Assembly (NCBI RefSeq): GCF_000243415.2
Contig: NZ_KI912270.1
Location: forward strand, 3,348,001-3,412,000
DNA: 64,000 nucleotides
Reading direction: 5' to 3'
Origin: Mycolicibacterium tusciae JS617
Lineage (GTDB): Bacteria > Actinomycetota > Actinomycetes > Mycobacteriales > Mycobacteriaceae
The translations under genes and the position numbers were made by a program. This document shows, in pieces, positions 1 through 8,602 of this stretch; position 1 is the stretch's first letter; each line of letters begins with the position of its first letter. The notes beneath the pieces are model-generated. The model was given only the letters and a program-made list of their open reading frames with translations, had not been told where the DNA came from and made no database searches.

Positions 1-1
1 C

Positions 2-121
2 GAAGCCCGCCAGGAATCGTGGGGTCTGCAAGAAATGCACGTGACAGACCCAGACGGCGTTCTGCTGATCTTCGTGCAAGTTCCGGAGAACCACCCACTG
101 CGACGGGACAGCCGGGGTTAA
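2..121 (+). CDS. VOC/glyoxalase-fold protein, C-terminal end only
   Basis: The first 39 codons of the window, ending in TAA, encode the C-terminal end of a small protein; the rest lies upstream. The tail carries the pattern DPDGVLLIFVQ, the usual last beta strand of vicinal-oxygen-chelate (glyoxalase/bleomycin-resistance) proteins, where an acidic residue near this point is often a metal ligand. In M. tuberculosis a glyoxalase-like gene (Rv0546c) precedes pitA, which agrees with the neighbour here. Substrate cannot be told from this fragment. Confidence 0.6.
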   Translation, partial: EARQESWGLQEMHVTDPDGVLLIFVQVPENHPLRRDSRG

Positions 122-216
122 CACAGTGCGAATCGATTGCGGAAAGCCGACGTTAGACCGGAACACAACGCCTGCAGAATCGACATTTGGCACCTCCGAC
201 CGAGAGAATCTGCGCC

Positions 217-1398
217 GTGAGCCTTGAGCTGTTTCTTCTGATCATCGTCGTGATCACGGCGCTGGCATTCGACTTCACGAACGGCTTCCATGACACCGGT
301 AACGCGATGGCGGCCTCCATCGCCAGCGGCGCGCTCAAACCGAAGGCCGCCGTCACGATGTCGGCGGTGCTGAACCTGATCGGCGCTTTCCTGTCGACCG
401 CGGTCGCGGCGGCGATCGCCAAGGGACTGATCGAACCGGGGCTCGTCACGCTGGAGCTGGTATTCGCCGGCCTGGTGGGCGGCATCGTCTGGAACCTGCT
501 CACGTGGCTGTTGGGTCTGCCGTCCAGTTCGTCGCACGCGTTGATCGGCGGCATCGTCGGCGCGATGCTCGCCGCGGTCGGCGGACACGGCGTGATCTGG
601 GCCGGTCTGCTGTCCAAGGTGCTCGTTCCGGCTGTGCTGGCTCCGGTCATTGCGACGCTGGTCGCCAGCATCGGCACCTGGTTGGTGTACCGCATGGTGC
701 GTGGCGTCCCGGAGAAGCGCACGAATAGCGGTTTTCGCTACGGCCAGGTCGGCTCCGCCGCGCTGATCTCGCTTGCCCACGGCACCAATGACGCGCAGAA
801 GACGATGGGGGTCATTTTCCTGGCGCTGATCGCCTACGGCTCGGCCGCCGAGTCCGACCCGATGCCGCCGTTCTGGGTCATCTTTGCCTGCGCGGTGGCC
901 ATCGCATTGGGCACCTACCTCGGCGGCTGGCGCATCATCCGCACGCTCGGTAAGGGCCTTGTCGAAATCAAGCCGCCACAAGGGTTGGCCGCGGATTCGT
1001 CGTCGGCAACGATCATCCTGCTCTCCAGCCACTTCGGCTATTCGCTGTCCACCACCCACGTCGCCACCGGCTCGATCCTAGGCAGCGGGATCGGCAAAGC
1101 CGGCGCCGATGTGCGCTGGGGTGTGGCGGGCCGGATGGCCAGCGCCTGGTTGATCACCCTGCCCGCGGCGGGCACCGTCGGCGCCGCCATGTACTGGTTG
1201 GTGAATTCCATCGGCGGGTTCGTCGGTGCGACAGTCGGATTCCTGTTCCTTGCTGGTGTGTCGTTCATCATCTGGCTGCAGTCGCGCAAGACGCCGATCG
1301 ACCACAACAACGTCAACGACGAGTGGGAAGGCACCCTCGCGGCGGGCACTGGCGACCGCCAACCGTCGGTGACGTCCAAGACCCCAGAACCCGTTTAG
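217..1398 (+). CDS. pitA: Low-affinity inorganic phosphate transporter, PiT family
   Basis: Integral membrane phosphate permease of about 393 residues that imports phosphate, probably as a metal-phosphate complex driven by the proton gradient. The family signature appears twice: near the N-terminus as FDFTNGFHDTGNA, and in the second half as SLAHGTNDAQKTMG. These are the two inverted-repeat halves typical of PiT proteins. About ten hydrophobic segments are visible. A TTG at 187 would lengthen the protein, but the GTG at 217 (VSLELFLLI) matches the usual family N-terminus and is preferred. A short gene for a two-helix membrane protein and a DUF3349 gene follow in the same direction with small gaps, the arrangement seen at Rv0545c-Rv0543c in M. 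tuberculosis. Confidence 0.92.
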   Translation: MSLELFLLIIVVITALAFDFTNGFHDTGNAMAASIASGALKPKAAVTMSAVLNLIGAFLSTAVAAAIAKGLIEPGLVTLELVFAGLVGGIVWNLLTWLLGLPSSSSHALIGGIVGAMLAAVGGHGVIWAGLLSKVLVPAVLAPVIATLVASIGTWLVYRMVRGVPEKRTNSGFRYGQVGSAALISLAHGTNDAQKTMGVIFLALIAYGSAAESDPMPPFWVIFACAVAIALGTYLGGWRIIRTLGKGLVEIKPPQGLAADSSSATIILLSSHFGYSLSTTHVATGSILGSGIGKAGADVRWGVAGRMASAWLITLPAAGTVGAAMYWLVNSIGGFVGATVGFLFLAGVSFIIWLQSRKTPIDHNNVNDEWEGTLAAGTGDRQPSVTSKTPEPV

Positions 1399-1423
1399 CC
1401 GCCAGACACGAGAGGCCCGACAC

Positions 1424-1714
1424 GTGAACCAGTGGTTCAACTACACCGCCGCCCTGAAAATCCTCGGCTTCGGGCTCCTGATCGGGCCAGGGTTGCCCGC
1501 CCTGTTCGCGGTCGGGGTGCGGGTCAGTGCCAAAGGTGCCGGGGTCGCCGAGCGCAGCGGCGCCGTCGCGCAGAAGAGTCCGATGCTCGTCGCGCTCAGT
1601 TGGGCGTTGTTCGCGCTGGTGCTGCTGGCGGTCGTCCTCGGCGTCCTTTTCATCGCGCGTGACTTCATCGGCCACCAAAGCGGCCTGTACCTGCTTGGCG
1701 CAGAGCGCAAATAG
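1424..1714 (+). CDS. Small two-helix membrane protein (Rv0544c-like)
   Basis: A 96-residue protein starting at GTG 1424, 25 bp after pitA. Two hydrophobic segments are visible, roughly residues 10-32 and 53-76, separated by a short polar loop with Lys, Arg and Glu. No catalytic motif is seen. The gene lies between pitA and a DUF3349 gene, as the unnamed Rv0544c does in M. tuberculosis, so it may be co-transcribed with the phosphate transporter. Its role is unknown. Confidence 0.75.
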   Translation: MNQWFNYTAALKILGFGLLIGPGLPALFAVGVRVSAKGAGVAERSGAVAQKSPMLVALSWALFALVLLAVVLGVLFIARDFIGHQSGLYLLGAERK

Positions 1715-1720
1715 GCATCG

Positions 1721-2032
1721 ATGGCGACCGTTAACAAATTCCTCACCAAGGTCGTGGCGTGGATCACCGACGGTTATCCGGAGGGCGTTCCCGGCCCCGA
1801 CCGGGTTCCGCTTCTGGCTCTGCTCAAGCGGCGTCTTACCGACGACGAGGTCAAAGCCGTCACTGGAGAGTTGATGAACCGCGGCGAGTTCGATCACGCC
1901 GATATCGGTGTGCTGATCACCCAGATCACCGATGAGCTACCCACTCTCGACGACGCCGAACGGGTGCGGGCACGACTGGCCACGAAGGGCTGGCCACTCG
2001 ACGATCCTCGTGACCCGGAGGAGGGCGCATAG
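1721..2032 (+). CDS. DUF3349 domain protein (Rv0543c-like)
   Basis: A 103-residue soluble, mostly helical protein beginning MATVNKFLTKVV, 6 bp after the preceding gene. The sequence shows the DUF3349 pattern: an N-terminal helix, a central segment with PDRVPLLALLKRRL, and a second helical half ending in acidic residues. The M. tuberculosis member Rv0543c lies at the same place. Structures of the family are known but no biochemical function has been assigned, as far as I recall. It is followed within about 20 bp by menE, so it is probably in the same transcription unit. Confidence 0.8.
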   Translation: MATVNKFLTKVVAWITDGYPEGVPGPDRVPLLALLKRRLTDDEVKAVTGELMNRGEFDHADIGVLITQITDELPTLDDAERVRARLATKGWPLDDPRDPEEGA

Positions 2033-2306
2033 CCGTCCTGCGTCCCGTCTCCGTGCCGTCCGGAGCTTCGGCACTGTCGCTGCTGCCCGTGGTGGAAGAC
2101 GTGCTCGCCGGACGCACAACGATGTTACCGGTCCCGATGGACGACCAACGCGAAACCTCGCTGATCACAACAGCATTGCGGGCAGACTCAGAGATCGACG
2201 AGGATGTGGCTGTCGTGGTGTCGACCTCCGGCACGACAGGAACGCCGAAAGGCGCGATGCTGACGGCGTCGGCGTTGACGGCGAGCGCGTCAGCGACGCA
2301 CGACCG

Positions 2307-2315
2307 CCTCGGCGG
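2307..2315. repeat. 9-bp target-site duplication of the IS256-family insertion
   Basis: The sequence CCTCGGCGG at 2307-2315 is repeated at 3789-3797, directly outside the two ends of the element. Nine bases is within the usual 8-9 bp for IS256-family elements. Collapsing the two copies restores the menE frame. Confidence 0.88.
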
Positions 2316-3788
2316 GAGCATGTCCCGAGTCGCGTGGAATTTGGGTGACGATCCACGATGAACTCTAGGCGGCGGCACCGACAGATTTGGTGTCGGCGCC
2401 GGTGTCGGGGTGAGCGTGTCGGCGCAGGGCGTCGACGAGCTGGGGCATCTGCTTGTGGCCCTTGATGCGACGGAAGGATCGTTCGGCGTTGAGCATGCCG
2501 GCCGCGGTCCAGCGCAGCACCATCTGCCCGTCGCGCCAGCGGGTGACGTTGCGATTGGTGGTCCGGGCGATGGAGATCATCGACTCGACCGGATTGGACG
2601 TGGTCAACGTCTTGGCGAGGCGGCCGTCGATGCCGAGGCGGGCGACAGTGAACATTTCCTCCAGCCCCTCGCGCAGGCTGGCGGCCGCACTGGGATAGTT
2701 CTTACCAAGTTGCCCGGCAAGGCTTTTCGCGTTGCGCAACCCGGTGTCTGGGTCAGGGTGGGCGAAGGCCTTGACCAACTTGGCGTCCACCCAGGCCTTG
2801 TCCTTGTCGGGCAGATGATCAGCGACATTTCTCCGCTTGTGCAAGGTACATCTTTGGATGAGGGCCTTGGCGCCGAACACCTCACGCACCGCCGCGGACA
2901 GCGCCTTGGCGCCGTCGCAGACGACCAGCAGCCCATCGTCGATGGCCAGGCCGCGCTCGACCAGGTCGGCCAGCAGCGAGCGGACCACGGTCTTGTTCTC
3001 CGTGGAGCCGTCCCACAGCCCGACCGGGACCTTCGTTCCGTCGGCGGTGATCGCCAGCGCGACCACCACGCACCGCTGGGCCATGTGCTCCCCATCCAAC
3101 ATGAGCACCTTGATGTCCAGCTCGCTCAAGTCGCGGCTCATCAGCTCGCCCAGCGCGGTCTCGGTCTGGCGCACGAATCGGCGCGAAATCGCCGAGCGGC
3201 TAGTCGATTTCGCCTCCTCGCCGACCTGGGCGCCCACCGGCTCCGCAGTGCGGGCGTGCCGGCGGGTGGCCACCCCGGCCAGCATCCGCTCCATCACCAC
3301 CTGGGTCAGCAGGTCATCGGCGGCGAAGTGCGCATAGGTGCTCAGCGCCACCTCGCTCCCATCCAGAGTGCGTGCCCGCGGCCGGGCCACCGGCACCCGC
3401 CGACCACCAAGGGTCACCGACCCCTTCCCACTGCCGTGGCGCACCGAAATCCGGTCAGCGTCGTGCTTGCCCTTCGGCCCGCACGCCGCGGCGATCTCGG
3501 CCTCAAACATCGTCTGCATCACCGCCATCCCGGCGGCCACGCTCATCGCCAACAACCCCTCCCGGGCCGCCCCGGCGATGCTGGTCATCGCCAGCCGGAT
3601 CTCCTCCGGCAGCTCAGGCAACCCGGCGGCGTCGGTCGTGTCAGCGAGGCGAACAGTAGGTACGGTCTTCATGGCGGTCCCTTACTCCTTCTTCGAGGTG
3701 TACTTGGTCGTTCACCCGAAGACCTACCATCTGGCGGGCATCAGGTGAGGGACCGCCACCTCAAATTCCACGAAGACCGGGACAACCT
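2316..3788. mobile_element. IS256-family insertion sequence in menE
   Basis: This 1,473-bp element is inserted in menE and carries one transposase gene on the minus strand. Its ends are imperfect inverted repeats. Both contain GTCCCG a few bases in, followed by CGTGGAATTTG, on the left at about 2322-2347 and on the right in reverse complement at about 3756-3783. The flanking 9-bp duplication fixes the borders. The transposase frame is intact, so the element may still be active and the insertion looks recent. Confidence 0.88.
2365..3672 (-). CDS. IS256-family (mutator-type) transposase
   Basis: A 435-residue DDE transposase. The catalytic acidic residues are readable as Asp193 in LMLDGEHM, Asp253 in VVCDGAKAL and Glu363 in SNPVESMIS. 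Around Cys275 the motif RCTLHKRRNV is the conserved C-x(2)-H region of the mutator/IS256 superfamily. The protein moves the surrounding element by cut-and-paste or via a circular intermediate. The length is normal for the family and there is no frameshift. It is transcribed against menE. Confidence 0.93.
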   Translation of the reverse strand: MKTVPTVRLADTTDAAGLPELPEEIRLAMTSIAGAAREGLLAMSVAAGMAVMQTMFEAEIAAACGPKGKHDADRISVRHGSGKGSVTLGGRRVPVARPRARTLDGSEVALSTYAHFAADDLLTQVVMERMLAGVATRRHARTAEPVGAQVGEEAKSTSRSAISRRFVRQTETALGELMSRDLSELDIKVLMLDGEHMAQRCVVVALAITADGTKVPVGLWDGSTENKTVVRSLLADLVERGLAIDDGLLVVCDGAKALSAAVREVFGAKALIQRCTLHKRRNVADHLPDKDKAWVDAKLVKAFAHPDPDTGLRNAKSLAGQLGKNYPSAAASLREGLEEMFTVARLGIDGRLAKTLTTSNPVESMISIARTTNRNVTRWRDGQMVLRWTAAGMLNAERSFRRIKGHKQMPQLVDALRRHAHPDTGADTKSVGAAA

Positions 3789-4656
3789 CCTCGGCGGTGC
3801 CGGGCGGTGGCTGCTCGCCCTGCCCGCGCATCACGTGGCCGGCCTGCAGGTGCTGGTGCGCAGCGTCATCGCAGGGACGACCCCGGTGGCGATCTCCGCG
3901 GGATTCTCTGCGGCGGAGCTGGTTTCAGCCGTCAATTCCCTCGGCTCCGGGCGACGCTACGTCTCGTTGGTGGCCGCGCAGCTCGACAAGGCGCTGGGTG
4001 ATCCAGCCGCATCCGCCGCGTTGGCGTCGATGGACGCCGTGCTGATCGGCGGCGGTCCGATGCCAGCCGGCGTCGCCGAAAGAGCTTATTCTGCAGGTAT
4101 TTCCGTGGTCCGGACGTACGGAATGAGCGAGACTGCCGGTGGCTGCGTGTACGACGGACTGCCGCTGGGCGGGGTGCGTCTGCGTGTCGACGACGGACGG
4201 GTGGTGCTCGGCGGCGCAACAGTGGCCAAGGGCTACCGCAATCCCGTCGACCCGGATCCGTTTGTCGAGCCCGGCTGGTTTCGCACCGACGATGTTGGCG
4301 CAGTTGATGACTCGGGGATGCTGACGGTGCTGGGCCGGGTGGATGACGCGATCAGCACGGGTGGATTGACCGTGTTACCGCTACTGGTGGAGGCGGCGGT
4401 GGCCTCGCACGAGGCGGTGGCGGAATGTGTGGTGTTCGGCGTCGACGACGCACGGCTGGGTCAACGGGTCGTGGCGGCGATCGTGGTGACACCCGGACAT
4501 GCCGTCCCGACGCTGGCCGATATTCGCGCGCACGTCACAACGAGTCTGGACGTCACCGCGGCGCCGAGGGAGATTCACGTCGTCGACGAGATTCCGCGTC
4601 GCGGTATCGGCAAGGTGGACCGGCGAGCGCTGGCGGCCCGGTTCGGCGGCTAGTTC

Positions 4657-4673
4657 GCGAGCGCGCCGCTCGC
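4657..4673. terminator. Hairpin just after menE
   Basis: GCGAGCG at 4657-4663 pairs perfectly with CGCTCGC at 4667-4673 across a 3-base loop, beginning 3 bases after the menE stop codon. There is no T-run, as is common for mycobacterial terminators. It is a likely end of the pitA-menE transcription unit. Confidence 0.5.
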
Positions 4674-4822
4674 ACGGTGCGGTCGGCGATTCGAAATCTA
4701 CGCGAACTCCGATGAGACACATGTCGTCCTGCCAGCCTACGAGCGACAAATTCGCTCAAGTTGGTTCGCACGGTAGTACTGCAGCGACACCGTCGCTCAT
4801 AGACATCCCAGCTTTTTAGTTG

Positions 4823-6046
4823 TCAAGCGGCGGCGGGCAGGCGGTGGGCCCAGGCGGTGTCTTCGTTATAGGGCGTGTGGTGGCGTAGGCAACCGTGCAG
4901 GATTCCGACGAGTCGGTTGGCCAGAGCGCGCAGTGCTTTGTGGTGGGTGTCGCCGGCGGCGCGGTGGTGGTCGTAGAAGGCGCGGGCACCGGGGCTGCAT
5001 TTGAGGGTGGCGAAGGCCCAGCGGTCGAGCGCGTCGTAGAGCCGTCGGTTACGCACGTGTCGGGCCAGGACGGCACGTTTTCGGCCAGAAGCCACGGTTA
5101 CCGGTGAGGTTCCGGCGTAGTTTTTGCGACACTTAGCGTCGGTGAATCGGTTCGGGTCGTCCCCGAACTCACCGAGCACCCGGGCGCCGAGGATGACACC
5201 GAGTCCTGGCAGGGAGAGGTAGATGTCGGCGTCCGGGTGCGTCCTAAAATGCTCAGCCAGTTCGGTTTCCACCGCGCTGATCTGATTGGTCAGCTCGACC
5301 ACGATGTTCACCGAGGCGCTGGTGGCGGCCCCGTAGGCTGCCGTCACGGCTGCAGGTGCGTGCAGCTGCTGGCCGCGCAGCAGGGCCTGGATCTCACGGG
5401 CGCGTTCATCGATACCGCGTTGGCGCCCACCCGCTTTGAGCGCTGCGGCGATCTTGCTCAGGCTTAGCCGGGCACCCTGACCCGGCGTGGGGGCACGGCC
5501 CAACACCGCCAGAGCATCGCGGTCGCGATCACGGTCGCCGAGATTGGGGAACGCCTGCAACGCCGCCGGGTAATACTCCAACAACCCCGCACGCAACATG
5601 CTGATCTGACGTGCTCGAGTCCAGATCAGATTCTGATGTGCCCGCGCCAACACCTTGATCGACTCGGCCTGATCGCTGTCTCCGACCAGAAGGCGATGGT
5701 TGTGCCGGTCGGTGCGTACCAGGTCGGCCAACAATTTCGCATCGGCGCCGTCGGATTTCGCGCCCGAGACGCTGTGTCGATCACGGTAACGGGCGACCGC
5801 CATCGGATTGATTGCATACACCTGATAGCCGCTGGCGGCCAACGCGCCCACCCACAGACCGTGGTCTTTCTCGATCCCCACGATCACCTCGCTGGGATCT
5901 TCGCCATGGGCAGCGATCATCTCGTGCAGCCGCCCGATACCGGTCAACCCTTCGGGGAGTCGCCGAGCCGCGAACCGAGCGCCCTCCTCATCCATCAAGT
6001 ACACGTCGTGATGGTCTTGGGCCCAGTCATCGCCGACAAACAACAT
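4823..6046 (-). CDS. IS110-family RuvC-like recombinase (transposase)
   Basis: A 407-residue DEDD-type transposase. The N-terminal RuvC-like domain begins MLFVGDDWAQDHHD with the first acidic residue, followed by GIEKDHGLWVGAL and KSDGADAKLLADLV. The C-terminal transposase_20 domain contains LPGLGVILGARVLGEFGDD and YAGTSPVTVASGRK, which includes the conserved serine. The ATG at 6046 is preferred over upstream in-frame codons because GGAAGGGTGAGGTG lies just before it. Known family members use a structured RNA from the noncoding end to choose target and donor DNA. Confidence 0.92.
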   Translation of the reverse strand: MLFVGDDWAQDHHDVYLMDEEGARFAARRLPEGLTGIGRLHEMIAAHGEDPSEVIVGIEKDHGLWVGALAASGYQVYAINPMAVARYRDRHSVSGAKSDGADAKLLADLVRTDRHNHRLLVGDSDQAESIKVLARAHQNLIWTRARQISMLRAGLLEYYPAALQAFPNLGDRDRDRDALAVLGRAPTPGQGARLSLSKIAAALKAGGRQRGIDERAREIQALLRGQQLHAPAAVTAAYGAATSASVNIVVELTNQISAVETELAEHFRTHPDADIYLSLPGLGVILGARVLGEFGDDPNRFTDAKCRKNYAGTSPVTVASGRKRAVLARHVRNRRLYDALDRWAFATLKCSPGARAFYDHHRAAGDTHHKALRALANRLVGILHGCLRHHTPYNEDTAWAHRLPAAA

Positions 6047-6062
6047 CACCTCACCCTTCCTC

Positions 6063-6095
6063 CTCGATCTGTGGTGGCACAGCCACCCTGTCGAG
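6063..6095 (-). ncRNA. Candidate bridge-RNA stem-loop of the IS110 element
   Basis: Within the noncoding sequence upstream of the IS110 recombinase, GGTGGC (6073-6078) pairs with GCCACC (6082-6087) over a 3-base loop. An outer stem CTCGA (6063-6067) pairs with TCGAG (6091-6095). IS110 elements are known to encode a bridge RNA from this end. Position and folding fit, but the programming loops were not identified, so this is inference. Confidence 0.35.
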
Positions 6096-6153
6096 CCTGA
6101 GGCACCCAGTTGCGACCTAATGGATAAGTGCTCGAATCGGCACGACATCCCAG

Positions 6154-6425
6154 TAGCACTACAGGTGGCCACCAACTGGCCGGGGCGCGATCTCTACAGT
6201 AGGAATCAACGACCGTTCCAGGTTGGCAAAGTGCTCACCGGCCAGCGGCTCACCCAATCAGCGTCTCGCCAACACCCTCGAAAGTTCGCCAACGACGCGC
6301 CGATCAAATCCCATTAGGTTGGCAGCCAGAAGGTCGAGGTGGCTCAGACGTCGAAGCGTTACACCTTCAGGGTCTGGCATCAAATGGCGTCGCACAAATG
6401 AACTTCAGGCGAGCATGATGTAGCC
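6154..6425. other. Intergenic, no gene recognised
   Basis: Together with the noncoding end of the IS110 element, this makes a gene-free stretch of about 380 bp between the recombinase and the PPOX-family gene. I see no convincing coding frame, RNA gene or strong hairpin in 6154-6425. The promoter of the following gene must lie here, but no box is clear. Confidence 0.5.
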
Positions 6426-7040
6426 ATGCGCAGCGAAGTCACCACTGTCGACGACCTCCGTGCGATCGTCGGGGAGCCGCAGCAGGCCGTCGCCGACAAG
6501 GTCAAGGACCGGCTGTCGCCCGTCCAGCGGGACTGGCTGGCGTGCTCGCCGCTCGCCTTCGTCGCGACGACAGATGCACAGGGCCGCGTCGACGTCTCGC
6601 CGAAAGGCGATCCTCCCGGCTTCGTTCACGTGATCGACGACACCACGATCGCGATCCCGGAACGACCGGGCAACAAGCGGGTCGACGGCTACCTCAACGT
6701 ATTGCAGCGCCCGCACGTCGGCACCCTGTTCCTGATTCCCGGTCGCGGCGACACGCTGCGGATCAACGGCTCGGCCCGGATTCTCTCTGACGCTGACTAT
6801 TTCGACGCCATGGTGGTAAAAGGCAATCGGCCCATCCTCGCGCTGGAGATCGACATCGAAGAGGTGTTCTTCCACTGCGCCAAGGCTTTCATGCGCTCCG
6901 ACACCTGGGATCCGTCGACGTGGAACCCGACGGCGCTACCGAGTGTTGCGCAGCTCGCCAAAGCTGTTCGTACCGACTGGACTTCGGCCCAGCTGGAGGA
7001 GTATTACAGCGAGGACAACTACCGCAAGCAGCTGTACTGA
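6426..7040 (+). CDS. Pyridoxamine 5'-phosphate oxidase-fold FMN-dependent protein
   Basis: A 204-residue protein of the PPOX-type split-barrel flavin family (the DR2398-like subgroup, by the overall pattern). Features include FVATTDAQGRVDVSPKGDPP early in the barrel, RPGNKRVDGYLNVLQRPHVG in the FMN-binding part, and FFHCAKAFMRSDTWDP near the C-terminus. Members bind FMN or sometimes F420 and reduce small substrates; the substrate here is unknown. It starts at ATG 6426 and is convergent with the SDR gene. Confidence 0.82.
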   Translation: MRSEVTTVDDLRAIVGEPQQAVADKVKDRLSPVQRDWLACSPLAFVATTDAQGRVDVSPKGDPPGFVHVIDDTTIAIPERPGNKRVDGYLNVLQRPHVGTLFLIPGRGDTLRINGSARILSDADYFDAMVVKGNRPILALEIDIEEVFFHCAKAFMRSDTWDPSTWNPTALPSVAQLAKAVRTDWTSAQLEEYYSEDNYRKQLY

Positions 7041-7068
7041 GTCATCCCGCTCCCCGCGAAGCGAGGTG

Positions 7069-7830
7069 TCAGAACTGGATCACGCCTCCGTCGACGGGGA
7101 TGTCGGCGCCGGTGGTGAAGCTGCTGAGATCCGATGCCAGGAATAGCACTGCGTTGGCGACTTCGTCAGAGGTGCCGTAGCGTCCCATCGGGACAGTGCT
7201 GATCTGGTACTCCTCGAACTTCGCCGCGGAGCCCGGTCCAGGGAACAGCATCTGGGCCAGGTTCTCGATCCCGGGCGTCTCGGTCGCTCCGGGGCTTACG
7301 ACATTGACGCGAATCTTGCGGTCGCGCAACTCACTTGCCCACGTGCGCGCGAGAGACCGCAGCGCCGCCTTGATCGCTGCGTACACGCCGATGCCCTCGG
7401 ATGCCTTTGCGTTCGTGTTCGACGAGTTGAGGATGATCGACCCGCCGTCGTTCAACAACGGCAGCGCCTTCTGAACGGTGAACACCACGCCCTTGAAATC
7501 GACGCCGAGTTGGTAGTCGAGGTGTTTTTCGGTGATCTCCCCCACGCGGGCCACGTCGATGACCGCGGCATTGGCGAACACCACATCGATGCGACGCCCG
7601 CTGTCGGCCACCACGGAGTAGAGCCGATCGAGATCCTCGGCCTTGCTCACATCGCCCTGTACCCCGGCCGCGTTGTCTCCGAGTTCCTTGACCGCCGCGT
7701 CGAGTTCGGCCTGCTTGCGGCCGGTGATGAAGACGTAGGCGCCTTCGTCGACGAGTCGCTTGGCGGTGGCGAGCCCGATGCCGGTCGATCCGCCGGTGAT
7801 GACTGCTGTCTTGCCCTCGAGAAGTGCCAT
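7069..7830 (-). CDS. Short-chain dehydrogenase/reductase (SDR)
   Basis: A 253-residue classical SDR that uses NAD(P)(H) to oxidise or reduce an alcohol/carbonyl substrate. The cofactor motif TGGSTGIG is at residues 12-19 and the structural NAA motif at 87-89. The catalytic residues are Ser136 or Ser137, Tyr150 and Lys154 (YAAIK). The C-terminus ends GADIPVDGG, typical of the family. The gene lies 80 bp downstream of a TetR-type regulator on the same strand and may be controlled by it. The substrate cannot be predicted. Confidence 0.88.
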   Translation of the reverse strand: MALLEGKTAVITGGSTGIGLATAKRLVDEGAYVFITGRKQAELDAAVKELGDNAAGVQGDVSKAEDLDRLYSVVADSGRRIDVVFANAAVIDVARVGEITEKHLDYQLGVDFKGVVFTVQKALPLLNDGGSIILNSSNTNAKASEGIGVYAAIKAALRSLARTWASELRDRKIRVNVVSPGATETPGIENLAQMLFPGPGSAAKFEEYQISTVPMGRYGTSDEVANAVLFLASDLSSFTTGADIPVDGGVIQF

Positions 7831-7910
7831 GGCCGTGCCTTTCGGTAGTTATGGACCATTCAGTCAAGAAATAAGACGCGCGAGCGGACACATCTATTCC
7901 AGGGCCATGG

Positions 7911-8501
7911 TCAGTTGGTCGAAATCAGGGCGATCATGGCCTCAGCCGAGCCCTCGAGCTGGGCCGGCTTCACGCCACCCTCGTGCAGCGCCTCCACTCC
8001 GCGCATGAAGGACAGCAAGGTGGTTGCCAGCGCTTGCGCGTCGACCGTGGGATCGATGTCCCCGTCGCGCTGCGCTTCGGCGATGGTGTCGGCGAGCTGG
8101 CCGCGCCACATCGAGTAGGCGCGCTCGACCTTATCCTCCACCTCGTCGTCGGTGGAGCCGAGTTCCGCGGCGGTCCTGGCCATCATGCAGCCACGCCTGG
8201 CCTTGTCCGTGGCGGCAGCGTTCGCCTGCCAGCGAATGTGACGGGTCAGCCGCTCATAGGCGCTGAAACCCGGGTCGTGCAGTTGCGCTTGAATGCTGGC
8301 GAGAGACATCGTGATGTAGTCGTCGAGGGCCCGTATGAACAGCGCGTGCTTGTCGCCGAACGCGCCGTACAGGCTGCCCTTGCCGAGACCGGTTGCGGCC
8401 GTCAGGTCGTCGACCGATGTAGCGCCGTAACCGCGTGTCCAGAACTCATCGCGGGCGGCCGCGATGACGTCGGACTCCTCGAACTTGCGGGGGCGGGCCA
8501 T
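7911..8501 (-). CDS. TetR-family transcriptional regulator
   Basis: A 196-residue regulator. The N-terminal helix-turn-helix has the standard pattern TSVDDLTAATGLGKGSLYGAFGDKHALF at about residues 28-55, and the C-terminal half is a helical ligand-binding and dimerisation domain. It lies upstream of the SDR gene on the same strand, so it may repress itself and the SDR. An inverted repeat just upstream of its start (8523-8536) is a candidate operator. Confidence 0.9.
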   Translation of the reverse strand: MARPRKFEESDVIAAARDEFWTRGYGATSVDDLTAATGLGKGSLYGAFGDKHALFIRALDDYITMSLASIQAQLHDPGFSAYERLTRHIRWQANAAATDKARRGCMMARTAAELGSTDDEVEDKVERAYSMWRGQLADTIAEAQRDGDIDPTVDAQALATTLLSFMRGVEALHEGGVKPAQLEGSAEAMIALISTN

Positions 8502-8522
8502 GCCTCACATTACGTCCGTTTT

Positions 8523-8536
8523 GGAATGAATATTCC
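8523..8536. promoter_or_regulatory. Candidate operator upstream of the TetR gene
   Basis: GGAAT-N4-ATTCC is a perfect 5-bp inverted repeat about 22 bp before the regulator start and within the likely promoter region. TetR regulators usually bind such short palindromes next to their own gene. No second clear copy was found before the SDR gene. Confidence 0.35.
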
Positions 8537-8602
8537 GTAAGACCACCGCTTGGGTAAGGTCGAACCCGTGACGGCGACGACCATGACTGCGCACTAGTCG
8601 TC

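Larger units (their letters stand above)
2053..4653 (+). pseudogene. menE: menE (o-succinylbenzoate-CoA ligase), split by an IS256-family element
   Basis: MenE activates o-succinylbenzoate with ATP and CoA in menaquinone synthesis. The gene is in two parts. Bases 2053-2315 encode the N-terminus with the AMP-binding loop STSGTTGTPKG. Bases 3798-4653 encode the rest, with TYGMSETAGGC, the hinge TDDVGAV and the C-terminal PRRGIGKVDR with its catalytic lysine. Joining the parts after removing the element and one 9-bp duplicate gives exactly 373 codons and restores RLGGAGRWLLALP, as expected for the family. A GTG at 2053 is the clearest start; a CTG at 2038 is possible. As read, no complete MenE can be made from this copy. 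Confidence 0.9.
4812..6153. mobile_element. IS110-family insertion sequence, borders tentative
   Basis: The element holds one IS110-type recombinase gene on the minus strand. Elements of this family usually lack clear terminal inverted repeats. The 10-bp sequence GACATCCCAG occurs directly repeated at 4802-4811 and 6144-6153 on either side of the gene, and I use it as a tentative border. This gives about 1.34 kb, a normal size for the family. The noncoding part upstream of the recombinase contains a strong stem-loop at 6063-6095. Confidence 0.6.

Noticed and set aside
118..1059. A 313-codon minus-strand frame opposite pitA
   Set aside because: It is a polar, Arg/Asp-rich shadow of the transporter gene, with no family features.
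2410..4653. A 747-codon open frame on the plus strand across the IS256 element into menE
   Set aside because: The first part is antisense to the transposase and looks nothing like a protein family; only the last 285 codons are menE. It is open by chance because the element is GC-rich.
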